From: an uncultured Oscillospiraceae bacterium
Lineage (GTDB): Bacteria > Bacillota > Clostridia > Oscillospirales > Oscillospiraceae
Length of the DNA: 64,000 bases
Assembly: GCA_910578505.1 (NCBI GenBank)
Contig: CAJTPV010000012.1
Coordinates: forward strand, 14,263 to 78,262
Reading direction: 5' to 3'
Positions 13,824-23,209 of the stretch are shown one piece after another. The notes below the pieces were generated by a model. That model did not search any database, was not told the DNA's origin, and saw nothing but the letters and a program-made list of their open reading frames with translations. The position numbers and the translations under genes were made by a program. The stretch's first letter is position 1. The number at the start of each line of letters is the position of its first letter.

Positions 13824-16415
13824 ATGGCGGAAATGACACCCATGATGCGGCAATACCTGGAGATCAAAAAACAGCACCAGGACTCCATCCTCTTCTTCCG
13901 GCTGGGGGATTTTTACGAGATGTTCAACGAGGACGCCAAGCTGGCCAGCCGGGAGCTGGACCTCACCCTTACCACACGGGACCGGGGCAAGCCGGAGGAG
14001 GAGCAGACCCCCATGTGCGGCGTGCCCTACCACTCCTGCGACGGGTATATCGCCCGGCTCATCGCCAAGGGCTATAAGGTGGCCATCTGTGAGCAGACCG
14101 AGGACCCCAGCCAGGCCAAGGGCCTGGTCAGCCGGGACATCATCCGGGTGGTCACCCCCGGCACCGTGGATGCGTCCATGCTGGAGGGCAGCCGGTCCAA
14201 CTATATCTGCGGCATCTACATGGACGAGGGGGCCGCCGGCCTCTGCTTCTGCGACATCACCACCGGCAAGACCCACGCCACCGCCTTTTCCGGCCCGGAG
14301 CGGCTCAACCACGTGATGAACGAGTTGGGCCGCTTTTCCCCCGCAGAGGCGGTGCTCAACCCCGCGGCCTACGGGGAGGCGGAGCTGCTGGGGCTGCTGC
14401 GGGAGAAATTCAACTGCCTGGCGGAAAATTACGGGGAGGGCCGCTTCGCTTTGGATGACGCCATTGTCCAGGTGGAGAGGCAGTACGGCCATGACGCCGC
14501 CCAGTCCCTGCCCGTCCCCGCCGCCGTCATGGCCCTGGGCGGGCTGCTGCGCTACCTCTACGAGACCCAGAAGACCGACCTGAGCCACATCCGGGAGCTG
14601 GAATACTACGAGCAGGGCCGGTTCATGGAGCTGGACCTGAGCGCCCGGCGGAACCTGGAGCTGACCGCCACCATGCGGGAGAACAAAAAGCACGGGTCCC
14701 TGCTGTGGGTGCTGGACAGGACCAGGACCGCTATGGGCGGGCGGATGTTGCGAGCGTGGCTGGAGCGGCCCCTTCTCAGCGTGGCCGCCATCAACCGGCG
14801 GCTGAGCGCCGTGGACGCGCTGGTGAAGGACTCCATCAACCGGGAGGAGCTGGTCCTGGCCCTGGCCGGAATCAACGACATGGAGCGGCTCATCGGCCGG
14901 GTGGTCTACGGCAGCGCCGGGGGACGGGATCTGGCGTCCCTGCGGGCATCTATGGCGAAGCTGCCGGATTTGAAAGACAAATTGGCCCCCTTCGCCGCCG
15001 GGCGGCTGGGGGAGCTGTACCGGGATTTGGATTTGCTGGAGGACGTGTACCAGCTGCTGTGTGAGGCCATCGTGGACGAGCCGCCCTTCTCCGTCCGGGA
15101 GGGGGGATTCATCCGGCCCGGCTACAACAAGGACGTGGACCGGTACCACGATATCCTCAGCGGCGGCAAAAGCGTCATTGCCGAGGTGGAGAACCGGGAG
15201 AAGGAGAAAACCGGCATCAAGAGCCTGAAGGTGGGCTATAACAAGGTCTTCGGGTACTATATCGAGGTCAGCAAGTCCTATTACGACCAGGTGCCCCAGG
15301 AGTACATCCGCAAGCAGACCCTGGCCAACTGCGAGCGCTACATCACCCAGGAGCTGAAGGAGCTGGAGAACACCATCCTCAGCGCCAGCGACCGGGTGGT
15401 GACGCTGGAATATGAGCTTTTCGTCCAGCTGCGGGAGCAGGTGGGGGGGCAGATGGCCCGGATTCAGGCCACGGCGGCGGCGGTGGCGGAGCTGGACGCC
15501 CTCTGTTCCCTGGCCGGCACGGCGGCGAAGAACAACTACTGCTGTCCGGTGGTGGACGAGAGCGGCGTCATCGAGATCCACGAGGGCCGCCACCCGGTGG
15601 TGGAGCGGGTGCTGAAGGATCAGTTGTTTGTGCCCAACGACACCTATATGGGGGAACAGGAGAACCGGGTGTCCATTATCACCGGGCCCAATATGGCGGG
15701 GAAATCCACCTACATGCGGCAGGTGGCCCTGATTACGCTGATGGCCCAGATTGGTTCCTTTGTGCCCGCCAGGGCGGCCCGCATCGGCGTGGTGGACCGG
15801 ATCTTTACCCGGATCGGGGCCAGCGACGATTTGAGTGCCGGGCAGTCCACATTCATGGTGGAGATGACGGAGGTGTCGGACATCCTCCGCCACGCCACCA
15901 GCAGGAGTTTGCTGATTCTGGACGAGATTGGCCGGGGTACCAGCACCTTTGACGGCATGAGCATCGCCCGGGCGGTGCTGGAGCACTGCGCGGACCGGAA
16001 GAAGCTGGGCGCGAAGACCCTCTTTGCCACCCACTACCACGAGCTGACCGCGCTGGAGGAGGAGTTGCCGGGGGTGAAAAATTACAACATCGCCATCAGG
16101 AGCCGGGGGGATGAGATCATTTTTCTGCGGAAGATCCTGCCCGGCGGCGCGGACCGGAGCTATGGCATTGAGGTGGCCAAGCTGGCGGGCCTGCCGGATT
16201 CCGTGGTGAAAAAGGCCCGGACGATTCTCAAGGAGCTGGAGAGTCAGAGCGGCCACGCCGCGCCTCTGTTGGCCGCGCCGGTGTCGGAGCAGGTGTCTAT
16301 GGCAGCCGTCAGCGAGGCGGAGGTGATCGACCGGCTGAGACGGACCCAGCCGGAGGTGCTGACCCCGCTGGAGGCGATGAGCCTGCTGTATGAGCTGAAG
16401 CAGAAGCTGCAATAG
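13824..16415 (+). CDS. mutS: DNA mismatch repair protein MutS
   Basis: A full-length 863-residue MutS. Residues 25-40 contain FFRLGDFYEMF, with the Phe-x-Glu that inserts at the mismatch. Connector, lever and clamp domains follow, and the ATPase has Walker A GPNMAGKSTYMR (about 621-632), Walker B LLILDEIGRGTSTFDG and the helix ATHYHELTALEEELP. It recognises mismatches and recruits MutL; mutL is not seen in the window. It ends in TAG, showing that TAG is an ordinary stop in this host. Confidence 0.97.
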   Translation: MAEMTPMMRQYLEIKKQHQDSILFFRLGDFYEMFNEDAKLASRELDLTLTTRDRGKPEEEQTPMCGVPYHSCDGYIARLIAKGYKVAICEQTEDPSQAKGLVSRDIIRVVTPGTVDASMLEGSRSNYICGIYMDEGAAGLCFCDITTGKTHATAFSGPERLNHVMNELGRFSPAEAVLNPAAYGEAELLGLLREKFNCLAENYGEGRFALDDAIVQVERQYGHDAAQSLPVPAAVMALGGLLRYLYETQKTDLSHIRELEYYEQGRFMELDLSARRNLELTATMRENKKHGSLLWVLDRTRTAMGGRMLRAWLERPLLSVAAINRRLSAVDALVKDSINREELVLALAGINDMERLIGRVVYGSAGGRDLASLRASMAKLPDLKDKLAPFAAGRLGELYRDLDLLEDVYQLLCEAIVDEPPFSVREGGFIRPGYNKDVDRYHDILSGGKSVIAEVENREKEKTGIKSLKVGYNKVFGYYIEVSKSYYDQVPQEYIRKQTLANCERYITQELKELENTILSASDRVVTLEYELFVQLREQVGGQMARIQATAAAVAELDALCSLAGTAAKNNYCCPVVDESGVIEIHEGRHPVVERVLKDQLFVPNDTYMGEQENRVSIITGPNMAGKSTYMRQVALITLMAQIGSFVPARAARIGVVDRIFTRIGASDDLSAGQSTFMVEMTEVSDILRHATSRSLLILDEIGRGTSTFDGMSIARAVLEHCADRKKLGAKTLFATHYHELTALEEELPGVKNYNIAIRSRGDEIIFLRKILPGGADRSYGIEVAKLAGLPDSVVKKARTILKELESQSGHAAPLLAAPVSEQVSMAAVSEAEVIDRLRRTQPEVLTPLEAMSLLYELKQKLQ

Positions 16416-16455
16416 ATAGCGAGAATAGAGCAACTGCGGATTTACAGGAGGCGAA

Positions 16456-16692
16456 ATGGAATTTACAAAAGATGAATTGCGGGAAGCTAAACGGCAAATT
16501 GATTCCACTTTGCACAAGCTGAGAGAAGCGATAAAGACCTTTGCATCCAAAGACAACGCGGAAAGATACAAATCACAAACCACATTGGCCAAACGGCGGA
16601 TAAAAGCTTTCGAAATTGCAAACTATTTCATTGAGAAGGAACTGGAGAAACAGGAAAATGCCGCACAGGAAAGGATACATCCATATGATTGA
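16456..16692 (+). CDS. Small coiled-coil protein, unknown function
   Basis: A 78-residue highly charged helical protein (EFTKDELREAKRQIDSTLHK, then LAKRRIKAFEIANYFIEKEL). It has a GGAGG ribosome site and its stop overlaps the ATG of the DUF3788 gene, so the two form a pair. Lower GC than mutS suggests a separate origin. No function is recognised. Confidence 0.6.
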   Translation: MEFTKDELREAKRQIDSTLHKLREAIKTFASKDNAERYKSQTTLAKRRIKAFEIANYFIEKELEKQENAAQERIHPYD

Positions 16693-17104
16693 TCTGCGAG
16701 ACAAAAACAGCTGCCCTACCATGGAAGAAATCAGCGAATATGTCAGGAATCCCCTTTTTATGCAGTTTTGTCTGCAGATTAGAGAGCGGTATCAGTGTCA
16801 AGAAAAAATAGAGTACAGCGCCTGCAGCATGGAGAAGGGCTGGAATGTCAAGTTCAAGAAGGCGGGAAAAGCGCTGTGCACGATCTATCCAAGGGAAGGC
16901 TATTTTACAGTGATGATTGTTGTGGCCGCAAAACAGAAAGCGTCCGTGGAGGCGATGCTCCCGGACTGTACGGCGCAGCTGCAAACGATATACCATCAGA
17001 CTCGGGAGTGGAATGGGCAGAGGTGGCTGATGGTTGATCTGGAGGATTCAGACGGCCTGTATACAGATACGCTGCGCATAATCGAAATTCGCAGAAACAG
17101 CTGA
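16685..17104 (+). CDS. DUF3788 family protein
   Basis: A 139-residue cytoplasmic protein. The family pattern is visible: YSACSMEKGWNVKFKKAGKA, then LCTIYPREGYFTVMIVV, then NGQRWLMVDLEDSDGLYTD. DUF3788 proteins are common in Firmicutes and have no settled role. The ATG at 16685 was chosen because it overlaps the upstream stop (ATGATTGA). A terminator follows at 17138. Confidence 0.8.
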   Translation: MIDLRDKNSCPTMEEISEYVRNPLFMQFCLQIRERYQCQEKIEYSACSMEKGWNVKFKKAGKALCTIYPREGYFTVMIVVAAKQKASVEAMLPDCTAQLQTIYHQTREWNGQRWLMVDLEDSDGLYTDTLRIIEIRRNS

Positions 17105-17137
17105 ATTGCTTGAACAATAAAAAGCAGCAAACATCAA

Positions 17138-17177
17138 GAGAGGCTAACCTGAAAAGGCCGGCCTCTCCTGATTTTTT
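17138..17177 (+). terminator. Terminator after the DUF3788 gene
   Basis: GAGAGGC (17138-17144) pairs with GCCTCTC (17161-17167), followed by TGATTTTTT. Confidence 0.7.
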
Positions 17178-17201
17178 CCAGAATATTTCTCAAGATCCCC
17201 C

Positions 17202-17230
17202 TTGACAAGGGGGCGGATCTGCGCTATACT
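17202..17230 (+). promoter_or_regulatory. trp operon promoter
   Basis: TTGACA (17202-17207), exactly 17 bases, TATACT (17225-17230): a strong sigma-A-type promoter placed just before the T-box leader. Confidence 0.8.
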
Positions 17231-17236
17231 CCCACC

Positions 17237-17515
17237 ATAAACCGTTGAAGCGGAGATCAAACCGGTTATGCCTCCACAGAGAGCCCGTGGCGCTGGGAAT
17301 CGGGCGGGAAACAGGCCGGCAAATGGACCGCCGAGGGCGCGGGCAAAGGCGTTTACCGCCGAGTACCCCGCGACGTGTGGGCATACGTCAGTTGCCGGGG
17401 GTATGTTGGTACTCCGCTAAGGGCATGGTCTTTTCAGGCCGTGAAGCAAGGTGGCACCGCGAGCGATTTTTTCGCCCGTCCTTGACTCATTGTAGTCGAG
17501 GGCGGGCGTTTTTGC
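17237..17515 (+). promoter_or_regulatory. T-box riboswitch leader, Trp-specific (UGG specifier)
   Basis: The leader has the Stem I apical elements (AGAGAGCC ... GCTGGGAATCGGGC at about 17277-17303) and a candidate specifier UGG at 17324-17326 (AAATGGACC). The T-box AAGCAAGGTGGCACCGCG spans 17444-17461. The terminator stem is CGCCCG...CCTTGACT with AGTCGAGGGCGGGCG, ending in TTTTT (17473-17514). Uncharged tRNA-Trp should stabilise the antiterminator and let transcription enter trpE. The T-box and terminator are clear; the specifier assignment rests on position and on the downstream genes. Confidence 0.85.
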
Positions 17516-17555
17516 ATTTTGTCCGCTCTCCCCCCACACAAAAGGAGGCGCTCAC

Positions 17556-19031
17556 ATGTACTATCCATCCCTACAGGAGGCCCGCGCTCTGACCGCGTCC
17601 GGCGCATACCGCCGCGTTCCCGTCAGCCGGGAGCTCCTCTCCGACTTCATCACACCCATCCAGGCCCTGCGGATTCTCCGGGCGAAAAGCGGCCACTGTT
17701 TCCTGCTGGAATCCGCCGCCGACAGCGCCGGCTGGGGCCGCTACACCTTCCTGGGCTTCGCCCCCACGCTGGAGGTCACCTGCAAGGACGGCATCCTCCA
17801 GCTCCGGGACCGGGACACAGTCCGCACGGAGATCCAGCACCCCGCCCCGATCCTGCGGAAACTTCTGGCGGAGCACAAGAGCCCCCGCGTGCCGGGACTG
17901 CCGCCCTTCACCGGCGGACTGGTGGGATATTTCGCCTACGACTACCTGAAATACGCCGAGCCGTCCTTAAAGCTCACCGCCCAGGACCGGGAGCGGTTCC
18001 AGGACATGGACCTGATGCTCTTCGAGAAGGTTATCTGCTTTGACAACTACCGGCAGAAAATCATTCTCATTGCCAACGCGGACGCCGCCAATCTGGACGA
18101 GAGCTACCCCGCCGCCTGCGGCGAACTGGAGCGGATAGCTGCTCTGCTCAAGCACGGAAAGCCCATGGAGCACAAGCCCGGACGGCTGACCACGCCCCTG
18201 ACGCCCCTCTTTGACCTGCCCGCCTACAAGGCTATGGTGGAGAAGGGCAAGCGGTACATCCGGGAGGGGGACATCTTCCAGGTGGTGCTGTCCAACCGGC
18301 TGGAGGCGGGCTTTGAGGGCTCGCTGCTGGACGCCTACCGGGTGCTGCGCTCCACGAACCCCTCCCCCTACATGTTCTACTTCACCAGTGACAGCATGGA
18401 GCTGGCCGGGGCCTCCCCGGAGACCCTGGTGAAGCTGGAGGACGGCGTGCTCCACACCTTCCCCCTGGCGGGCACGCGGCCCAGGGGAAAGACACGGCAG
18501 GAGGACGAGGCCCTGGAACGGGAGCTGCTGGCCGACGAGAAGGAGCTGGCGGAGCACAACATGCTGGTGGACCTGGGCCGGAACGACCTGGGGAAGATCA
18601 GCAAATTCGGCACCGTGGAGGTGGAAAACTACCTGTCCGTCCTCCGCTTCTCCCACGTGATGCACCTGGGCTCCACCGTCCGGGGGGAAATTCGGGAGGA
18701 CAGGGACGCACTGGACGCCCTGGACGCGGTGCTCCCCGCCGGGACCCTCTCCGGCGCCCCCAAGCTGCGGGCTATGGAGATCATCGACGAGCTGGAGGAC
18801 GACAAGCGGGGCGTCTACGGCGGGGCGGTGGGCTACCTGGATTTCACCGGCAACCTGGACGCCTGCATCGCCATCCGGCTGGCCTTTACCAAAAACGGGA
18901 AGGTGTTTATCCGCTCCGGCGGCGGCATTGTGGCGGACTCCGACCCGGAGAAGGAGTATCAGGAGCGGGTCAACAAGGCCCGGGCCGTGGTGGAGGCTTT
19001 GGAGCGGGCCCGGAAGGAGGCGGATTTATGA
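17556..19031 (+). CDS. trpE: Anthranilate synthase component I
   Basis: A 491-residue chorismate-using enzyme that makes anthranilate with TrpG-supplied ammonia, the first committed step to tryptophan. Conserved C-terminal catalytic segments are present: GASPETLVKLEDG, PLAGTRPRGKTRQEDEALE, MLVDLGRNDLGKIS, PAGTLSGAPKLRAMEII and GGAVGYLDFTGNLDACIAIR. ATG 17556 has AAAGGAGG upstream. It is the first gene after the T-box and overlaps trpG by four bases. Confidence 0.97.
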   Translation: MYYPSLQEARALTASGAYRRVPVSRELLSDFITPIQALRILRAKSGHCFLLESAADSAGWGRYTFLGFAPTLEVTCKDGILQLRDRDTVRTEIQHPAPILRKLLAEHKSPRVPGLPPFTGGLVGYFAYDYLKYAEPSLKLTAQDRERFQDMDLMLFEKVICFDNYRQKIILIANADAANLDESYPAACGELERIAALLKHGKPMEHKPGRLTTPLTPLFDLPAYKAMVEKGKRYIREGDIFQVVLSNRLEAGFEGSLLDAYRVLRSTNPSPYMFYFTSDSMELAGASPETLVKLEDGVLHTFPLAGTRPRGKTRQEDEALERELLADEKELAEHNMLVDLGRNDLGKISKFGTVEVENYLSVLRFSHVMHLGSTVRGEIREDRDALDALDAVLPAGTLSGAPKLRAMEIIDELEDDKRGVYGGAVGYLDFTGNLDACIAIRLAFTKNGKVFIRSGGGIVADSDPEKEYQERVNKARAVVEALERARKEADL

Positions 19032-19594
19032 TTCTGCTGATCGACAACTACGACAGTTTTTCCTACAATCTCTATCAGCTTATCGGGGCCATTGAGCCGG
19101 ACATCAAGGTTATCCGCAACGATGAGCTGACCATCCCGGAGATCGAGGCCCTGGCCCCGGAAAGAATTATTCTCTCCCCCGGCCCCGGCAGGCCGGAGGA
19201 TGCGGGCATCATCATCGAAGCCGTAAAGGCCCTGGGCGACTGTATCCCGGTTCTGGGCGTGTGCCTGGGCCACCAGGCCATCTGCGCCGCCTGCGGGGGG
19301 ACGATTACCTACGCAAAGCGGCTGATGCATGGCAAACAGTCTGTGGTAGAATTTGACGCCCGCTGCCCGCTGTTCCGGAACCTGCCGGAGAGAGGACCGG
19401 TGGCCCGGTATCACTCCCTGGCGGCGGACCCGGACACCCTGCCGGACTGCCTGCGTGTCACCGCCCGGACGGCGGACGGGGAGGTCATGGCGGTGCAGCA
19501 CGACCTGTATCCCATCTTCGGCGTGCAGTTCCACCCGGAATCCATTCTCACGCCGGACGGCAAAACCATACTTGCAAATTTTATCGGCCTGTAA
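19028..19594 (+). CDS. trpG: Anthranilate synthase component II (glutamine amidotransferase)
   Basis: A 188-residue class-I glutamine amidotransferase. The nucleophile is Cys79 in GVCLGHQAI; the His/Glu pair is in FGVQFHPESIL; the oxyanion region is ILSPGPGRPEDAG. It feeds ammonia to TrpE. The ATGA overlap with trpE indicates coupled translation and equal expression. It is not fused to trpD, unlike in enterobacteria. Confidence 0.96.
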   Translation: MILLIDNYDSFSYNLYQLIGAIEPDIKVIRNDELTIPEIEALAPERIILSPGPGRPEDAGIIIEAVKALGDCIPVLGVCLGHQAICAACGGTITYAKRLMHGKQSVVEFDARCPLFRNLPERGPVARYHSLAADPDTLPDCLRVTARTADGEVMAVQHDLYPIFGVQFHPESILTPDGKTILANFIGL

Positions 19595-19609
19595 CAGGAG
19601 GGACCCGAA

Positions 19610-20620
19610 ATGATTAAAGACGCTATTATGAAACTATCCCAAAAGCAGGACCTGACCTACGCCGAGGCGGAGGCCGTCATGAACGAGATCATGAGCGGCG
19701 AGACCACGCCCGTCCAGACCTCCGCCTATCTCACGGCCCTATCCCTGAAGGGGGAGACCATCGACGAGATCACCGCCTCCGCTTCCGGCATGCGCGCCCA
19801 CTGCGTGAAGCTGCTCCACGACATGGACGTGCTGGAGATCGTAGGCACCGGCGGCGACGGCTCCAACTCCTTCAATATCTCCACCACCGCCGCCTTTGTC
19901 ATCGCCGCCGGCGGCGTGCCGGTGGCCAAGCACGGCAACCGGGCCGCGTCCAGCAAGTCCGGCGCGGCGGACGTGCTGGAGGCCCTGGGGGTAAACATCG
20001 CCATCCCACCGGAAAAGAGCGCCCAGCTGCTCAAGGACCTCAATTTCTGCTTCCTGTTTGCCCAGAACTACCACATCGCCATGAAGTACGTGGCCCCCAT
20101 CCGCCGGGAGCTGGGTATCCGCACGGTGTTCAACATCCTGGGACCGCTGTCCAACCCTGCCGGGGCCAACCGGGAGCTGATGGGCGTATTCGACGGCGCG
20201 CTGGTGGAGCCGCTGGCCCAGGTGATGAGCAAGCTGGGCGTCAGGCGGGGGATGGTGGTGTACGGCCAGGACAAGCTGGACGAGATCTCCATAAGCGCCC
20301 CCACCACGGTCTGTGAAATTCGGGACAACTGGTTCCAGAGCTACGAGATCACCCCGGAACAGTTCGGCTATGCCCGCTGCGGCAAGTCCGAGCTCACCGG
20401 CGGCACGCCCCAGGAGAACGCCGCCATCACCCGCGCCATCCTGGACGGCACGGAGCGGGGGCCCAAGCGCCAGGCGGTGTGCCTGAACGCCGGCGCGGCG
20501 CTGTACATCGGCGGCAAGGCGGAGAATATGTCGGCGGGCGTCAGATTGGCGGAGGAGCTGCTGGATTCCGGCAGGGCGGCGGCAAAGCTGGCGGAGGTCG
20601 TCCGCCGGTCCAACGGGTGA
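19610..20620 (+). CDS. trpD: Anthranilate phosphoribosyltransferase
   Basis: A 336-residue enzyme that joins anthranilate to PRPP. Family signatures are visible: GTGGDGSNSFNISTTAAFV (PRPP-binding), KHGNRAASSKSGAADVLEAL, and NILGPLSNPAGANRELMGV. Length is normal for the family. It has a GGAGG ribosome site 16 bases after the trpG stop. Confidence 0.96.
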   Translation: MIKDAIMKLSQKQDLTYAEAEAVMNEIMSGETTPVQTSAYLTALSLKGETIDEITASASGMRAHCVKLLHDMDVLEIVGTGGDGSNSFNISTTAAFVIAAGGVPVAKHGNRAASSKSGAADVLEALGVNIAIPPEKSAQLLKDLNFCFLFAQNYHIAMKYVAPIRRELGIRTVFNILGPLSNPAGANRELMGVFDGALVEPLAQVMSKLGVRRGMVVYGQDKLDEISISAPTTVCEIRDNWFQSYEITPEQFGYARCGKSELTGGTPQENAAITRAILDGTERGPKRQAVCLNAGAALYIGGKAENMSAGVRLAEELLDSGRAAAKLAEVVRRSNG

Positions 20621-20625
20621 GCGGT

Positions 20626-21417
20626 ATGGGGACCATTTTGGACAAAATCGCCGCCCATGCCAGGGAGCGTGCGGCGGAGGATCAAGCACGGCTGCCCCTG
20701 GAAGAACTGACAGATTTATGCGCCCAAGGCGGGGCGGCAGATGGCGCGGCGTTCGTGAACGCGCTGGAAAAACCGGGAATGCGCTTTATCTGCGAGGTCA
20801 AAAAGGCGTCCCCCTCCAAGGGAATCATCTCCAAGGATTTCCCCTATCTGGAGATCGCCGGGGAGTACGAGGCGGCGGGGGCGGACTGCCTGTCCTGCCT
20901 GACGGAGCCAAAGTGGTTCCTGGGTTCGGACCAGATTTTCCGGGACATCCGGCAGGCCGTTCGTACGCCCATGCTGCGCAAGGATTTCACGGTGGACGAG
21001 TACCAGCTCTATCAGGCGAAGCTGCTGGGGGCCAACGCGGTGCTGCTGATCTGCGCGATTTTGGACACCCGGACCATCGCCCGGTATCTGGACATCTGCG
21101 GCGGACTGGGGCTGGCCGCGCTGGTGGAGGCCCACGATGAGGCGGAGATTGCGTCCGCCGTATCCGCCGGGGCAAAGATCATCGGCGTGAACAACCGGAA
21201 TCTGAAGGACTTCTCCGTGGACTTCTCCAACGCCGCCCGGCTGCGGGACAAAATTCCGCCGGACGTCCTGTACGTGGCGGAGAGCGGCGTGTCCTCGGCT
21301 GAGGATGCTGCGGCACTGAAAAAGATTGGCGCGGACGCGGTGCTCATGGGTGAGGTGCTTATGCGGGCGGAGGATAAGGCCGCCTTGCTGCGGGAAATGC
21401 GGGAGGCGGCGCGATGA
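20626..21417 (+). CDS. trpC: Indole-3-glycerol phosphate synthase
   Basis: A 263-residue TIM-barrel enzyme. Visible motifs are FICEVKKASPSKGII (catalytic Lys region), MLRKDFTVDEYQLY, and IIGVNNRNLKDFSVD. The ATG at 20626, six bases after trpD, starts MGTILDKIAAHA, which aligns with the usual N-terminus. The upstream open frame is an artefact of trpD. Overlaps trpF by four bases. Confidence 0.95.
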   Translation: MGTILDKIAAHARERAAEDQARLPLEELTDLCAQGGAADGAAFVNALEKPGMRFICEVKKASPSKGIISKDFPYLEIAGEYEAAGADCLSCLTEPKWFLGSDQIFRDIRQAVRTPMLRKDFTVDEYQLYQAKLLGANAVLLICAILDTRTIARYLDICGGLGLAALVEAHDEAEIASAVSAGAKIIGVNNRNLKDFSVDFSNAARLRDKIPPDVLYVAESGVSSAEDAAALKKIGADAVLMGEVLMRAEDKAALLREMREAAR

Positions 21418-22019
21418 CCAGGATCAAAATCTGCGGCCTGTACCGGCCTGAGGATATTCAGTCCGTCAATCAGGCCAGGCCGGACTGGTGCGGCTTCATC
21501 GTCAATTTCCCCAAGAGCCACCGCAGTCTTACCCCGGAGCAGGTGCGGGAGCTGCGGCGAGACCTGTATGCCGGCATCATTCCGGTGGGCGTGTTTGTGG
21601 ACCAGCCGGTGGATACTGTCGCCGCGCTGCTCAATGACGGCACGGTGTCCATCGCCCAGCTCCACGGCCAGGAGGACGGGGCCTATATCGCGGCTCTCCG
21701 CGCCGCCGCGCCGGGACATCCGGTGTGGAAAGCGTTCAAGATACGTTCCGCCGCAGACCTGGAGACCGTCAACAATTCACCAGCAAGTCTGGTGGTTCTT
21801 GACAACGGCTGCGGGACCGGGGAGACCTTCGACTGGACCCTGGCGCGGGGCGTAACGCGGCCCTATCTTCTGGCCGGGGGGCTGACGCCGGAGAATATCC
21901 CCCAGGCCATTGCGCAGCTCCATCCCTGGGGGCTGGACATCTCCAGCGGGGTGGAGACAGACGGCAAGAAAGATTTCGACAAAATCCAGGCGGCAGCTGC
22001 CGCCGCACGAAAGGACTGA
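21414..22019 (+). CDS. trpF: Phosphoribosylanthranilate isomerase
   Basis: A 201-residue TIM-barrel isomerase. Active-site regions are IKICGLYRPEDI (catalytic Cys), VGVFVDQPVD, IAQLHGQED, and LAGGLTPENIPQAI. The final segment GLDISSGVETDGKKD carries the phosphate-binding loop. Coupled to trpC through an ATGA overlap. Confidence 0.95.
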   Translation: MTRIKICGLYRPEDIQSVNQARPDWCGFIVNFPKSHRSLTPEQVRELRRDLYAGIIPVGVFVDQPVDTVAALLNDGTVSIAQLHGQEDGAYIAALRAAAPGHPVWKAFKIRSAADLETVNNSPASLVVLDNGCGTGETFDWTLARGVTRPYLLAGGLTPENIPQAIAQLHPWGLDISSGVETDGKKDFDKIQAAAAAARKD

Positions 22020-22024
22020 GCACA

Positions 22025-23209
22025 ATGTCAAAAGGACGCTTTGGCATCCACGGCGGGCAGTACATCCCGGAGACGCTGATGAACGCCGTCATTGAGCTGG
22101 AGGATGCCTACAACCATTATAAGGACGACCCGGACTTCAACCGGGAACTGACGGAGCTGTTCAACGAGTACGCCGGGCGGCCCTCCCGGCTGTACTATGC
22201 CCGCCGCATGACGGAGGACCTGGGCGGCGCGAAAATCTATCTCAAGCGGGAGGACCTGAACCACACCGGCTCCCACAAGATCAACAACGTGCTGGGGCAG
22301 GCGCTGCTGGCAAAAAAGATGGGCAAGACCCGCCTCATCGCCGAGACCGGCGCGGGGCAGCATGGCGTGGCTACCGCCACCGCCGCCGCCTTGCTGGGCA
22401 TGTCGTGCGTGGTGTTCATGGGGGAGGAGGACACCCGGCGGCAGGCGCTGAACGTGTATCGTATGCGGCTGCTGGGGGCGGAGGTCATCCCCGTCACCTC
22501 TGGCACCGCTACTCTGAAGGACGCGGTCAGCGAGGCCATGCGGGAGTGGACCGGCCGCATCAGCGATACCCACTACTGCCTGGGCTCCGTCATGGGCCCC
22601 CACCCGTTCCCCACCATCGTGCGGGACTTTCAGTCGGTCATCTCCAGGGAGATCAAGGCCCAGCTGATGGAGAGGGAGGGCCGCCTGCCGGACGCGGTCA
22701 TCGCCTGCGTGGGCGGCGGCAGCAACGCCATGGGCGCGTTCTACCACTTTATCGGCGACAAATCCGTGCGGCTCATCGGCTGCGAGGCGGCGGGCCGGGG
22801 GGTGGATACCGCCGAGACCGCCGCCACCATCGCCACCGGACGGCTGGGCATTTTCCACGGCATGAAGAGCTATTTCTGTCAGGATCGGTTCGGGCAGATC
22901 GCGCCGGTCTACTCCATCTCCGCCGGGTTGGACTACCCCGGCATCGGCCCGGAGCACGCCTGGCTCCATGACACCGGCCGGGCGGAGTATGTGCCGGTAA
23001 CGGACACGGAGGCGGTGGACGCCTTCGAATACCTCAGCCGCACGGAGGGCATTATTCCGGCCATCGAGTCCGCCCACGCATTGGCCTATGCCCGGAAGCT
23101 GGCCCCGTCCATGGAACAGGACCAGATCGTCGTGGTAAACGTCTCCGGGCGGGGGGACAAGGACGTGGCAGCCATTGCCCGGTACAGAGGGGAGGATCTC
23201 TATGAGTAA
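22025..23209 (+). CDS. trpB: Tryptophan synthase beta subunit
   Basis: A 394-residue PLP enzyme that condenses indole with serine. The PLP lysine is Lys85 in HTGSHKINNVLGQ. The phosphate loop is GGGSNAMGAFYHF and the catalytic Glu region is ETGAGQHGVATA. It is a TrpB1-type subunit expected to pair with the TrpA encoded immediately downstream (overlap of eight bases). Confidence 0.97.
   Translation: MSKGRFGIHGGQYIPETLMNAVIELEDAYNHYKDDPDFNRELTELFNEYAGRPSRLYYARRMTEDLGGAKIYLKREDLNHTGSHKINNVLGQALLAKKMGKTRLIAETGAGQHGVATATAAALLGMSCVVFMGEEDTRRQALNVYRMRLLGAEVIPVTSGTATLKDAVSEAMREWTGRISDTHYCLGSVMGPHPFPTIVRDFQSVISREIKAQLMEREGRLPDAVIACVGGGSNAMGAFYHFIGDKSVRLIGCEAAGRGVDTAETAATIATGRLGIFHGMKSYFCQDRFGQIAPVYSISAGLDYPGIGPEHAWLHDTGRAEYVPVTDTEAVDAFEYLSRTEGIIPAIESAHALAYARKLAPSMEQDQIVVVNVSGRGDKDVAAIARYRGEDLYE

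Noticed and set aside
13464..16592. A 1042-codon open frame antisense to mutS
   Set aside because: It mirrors a GC-rich gene with strong codon bias; the translation is His/Gln/Leu/Gly-rich low complexity without family motifs, while mutS on the plus strand is complete.
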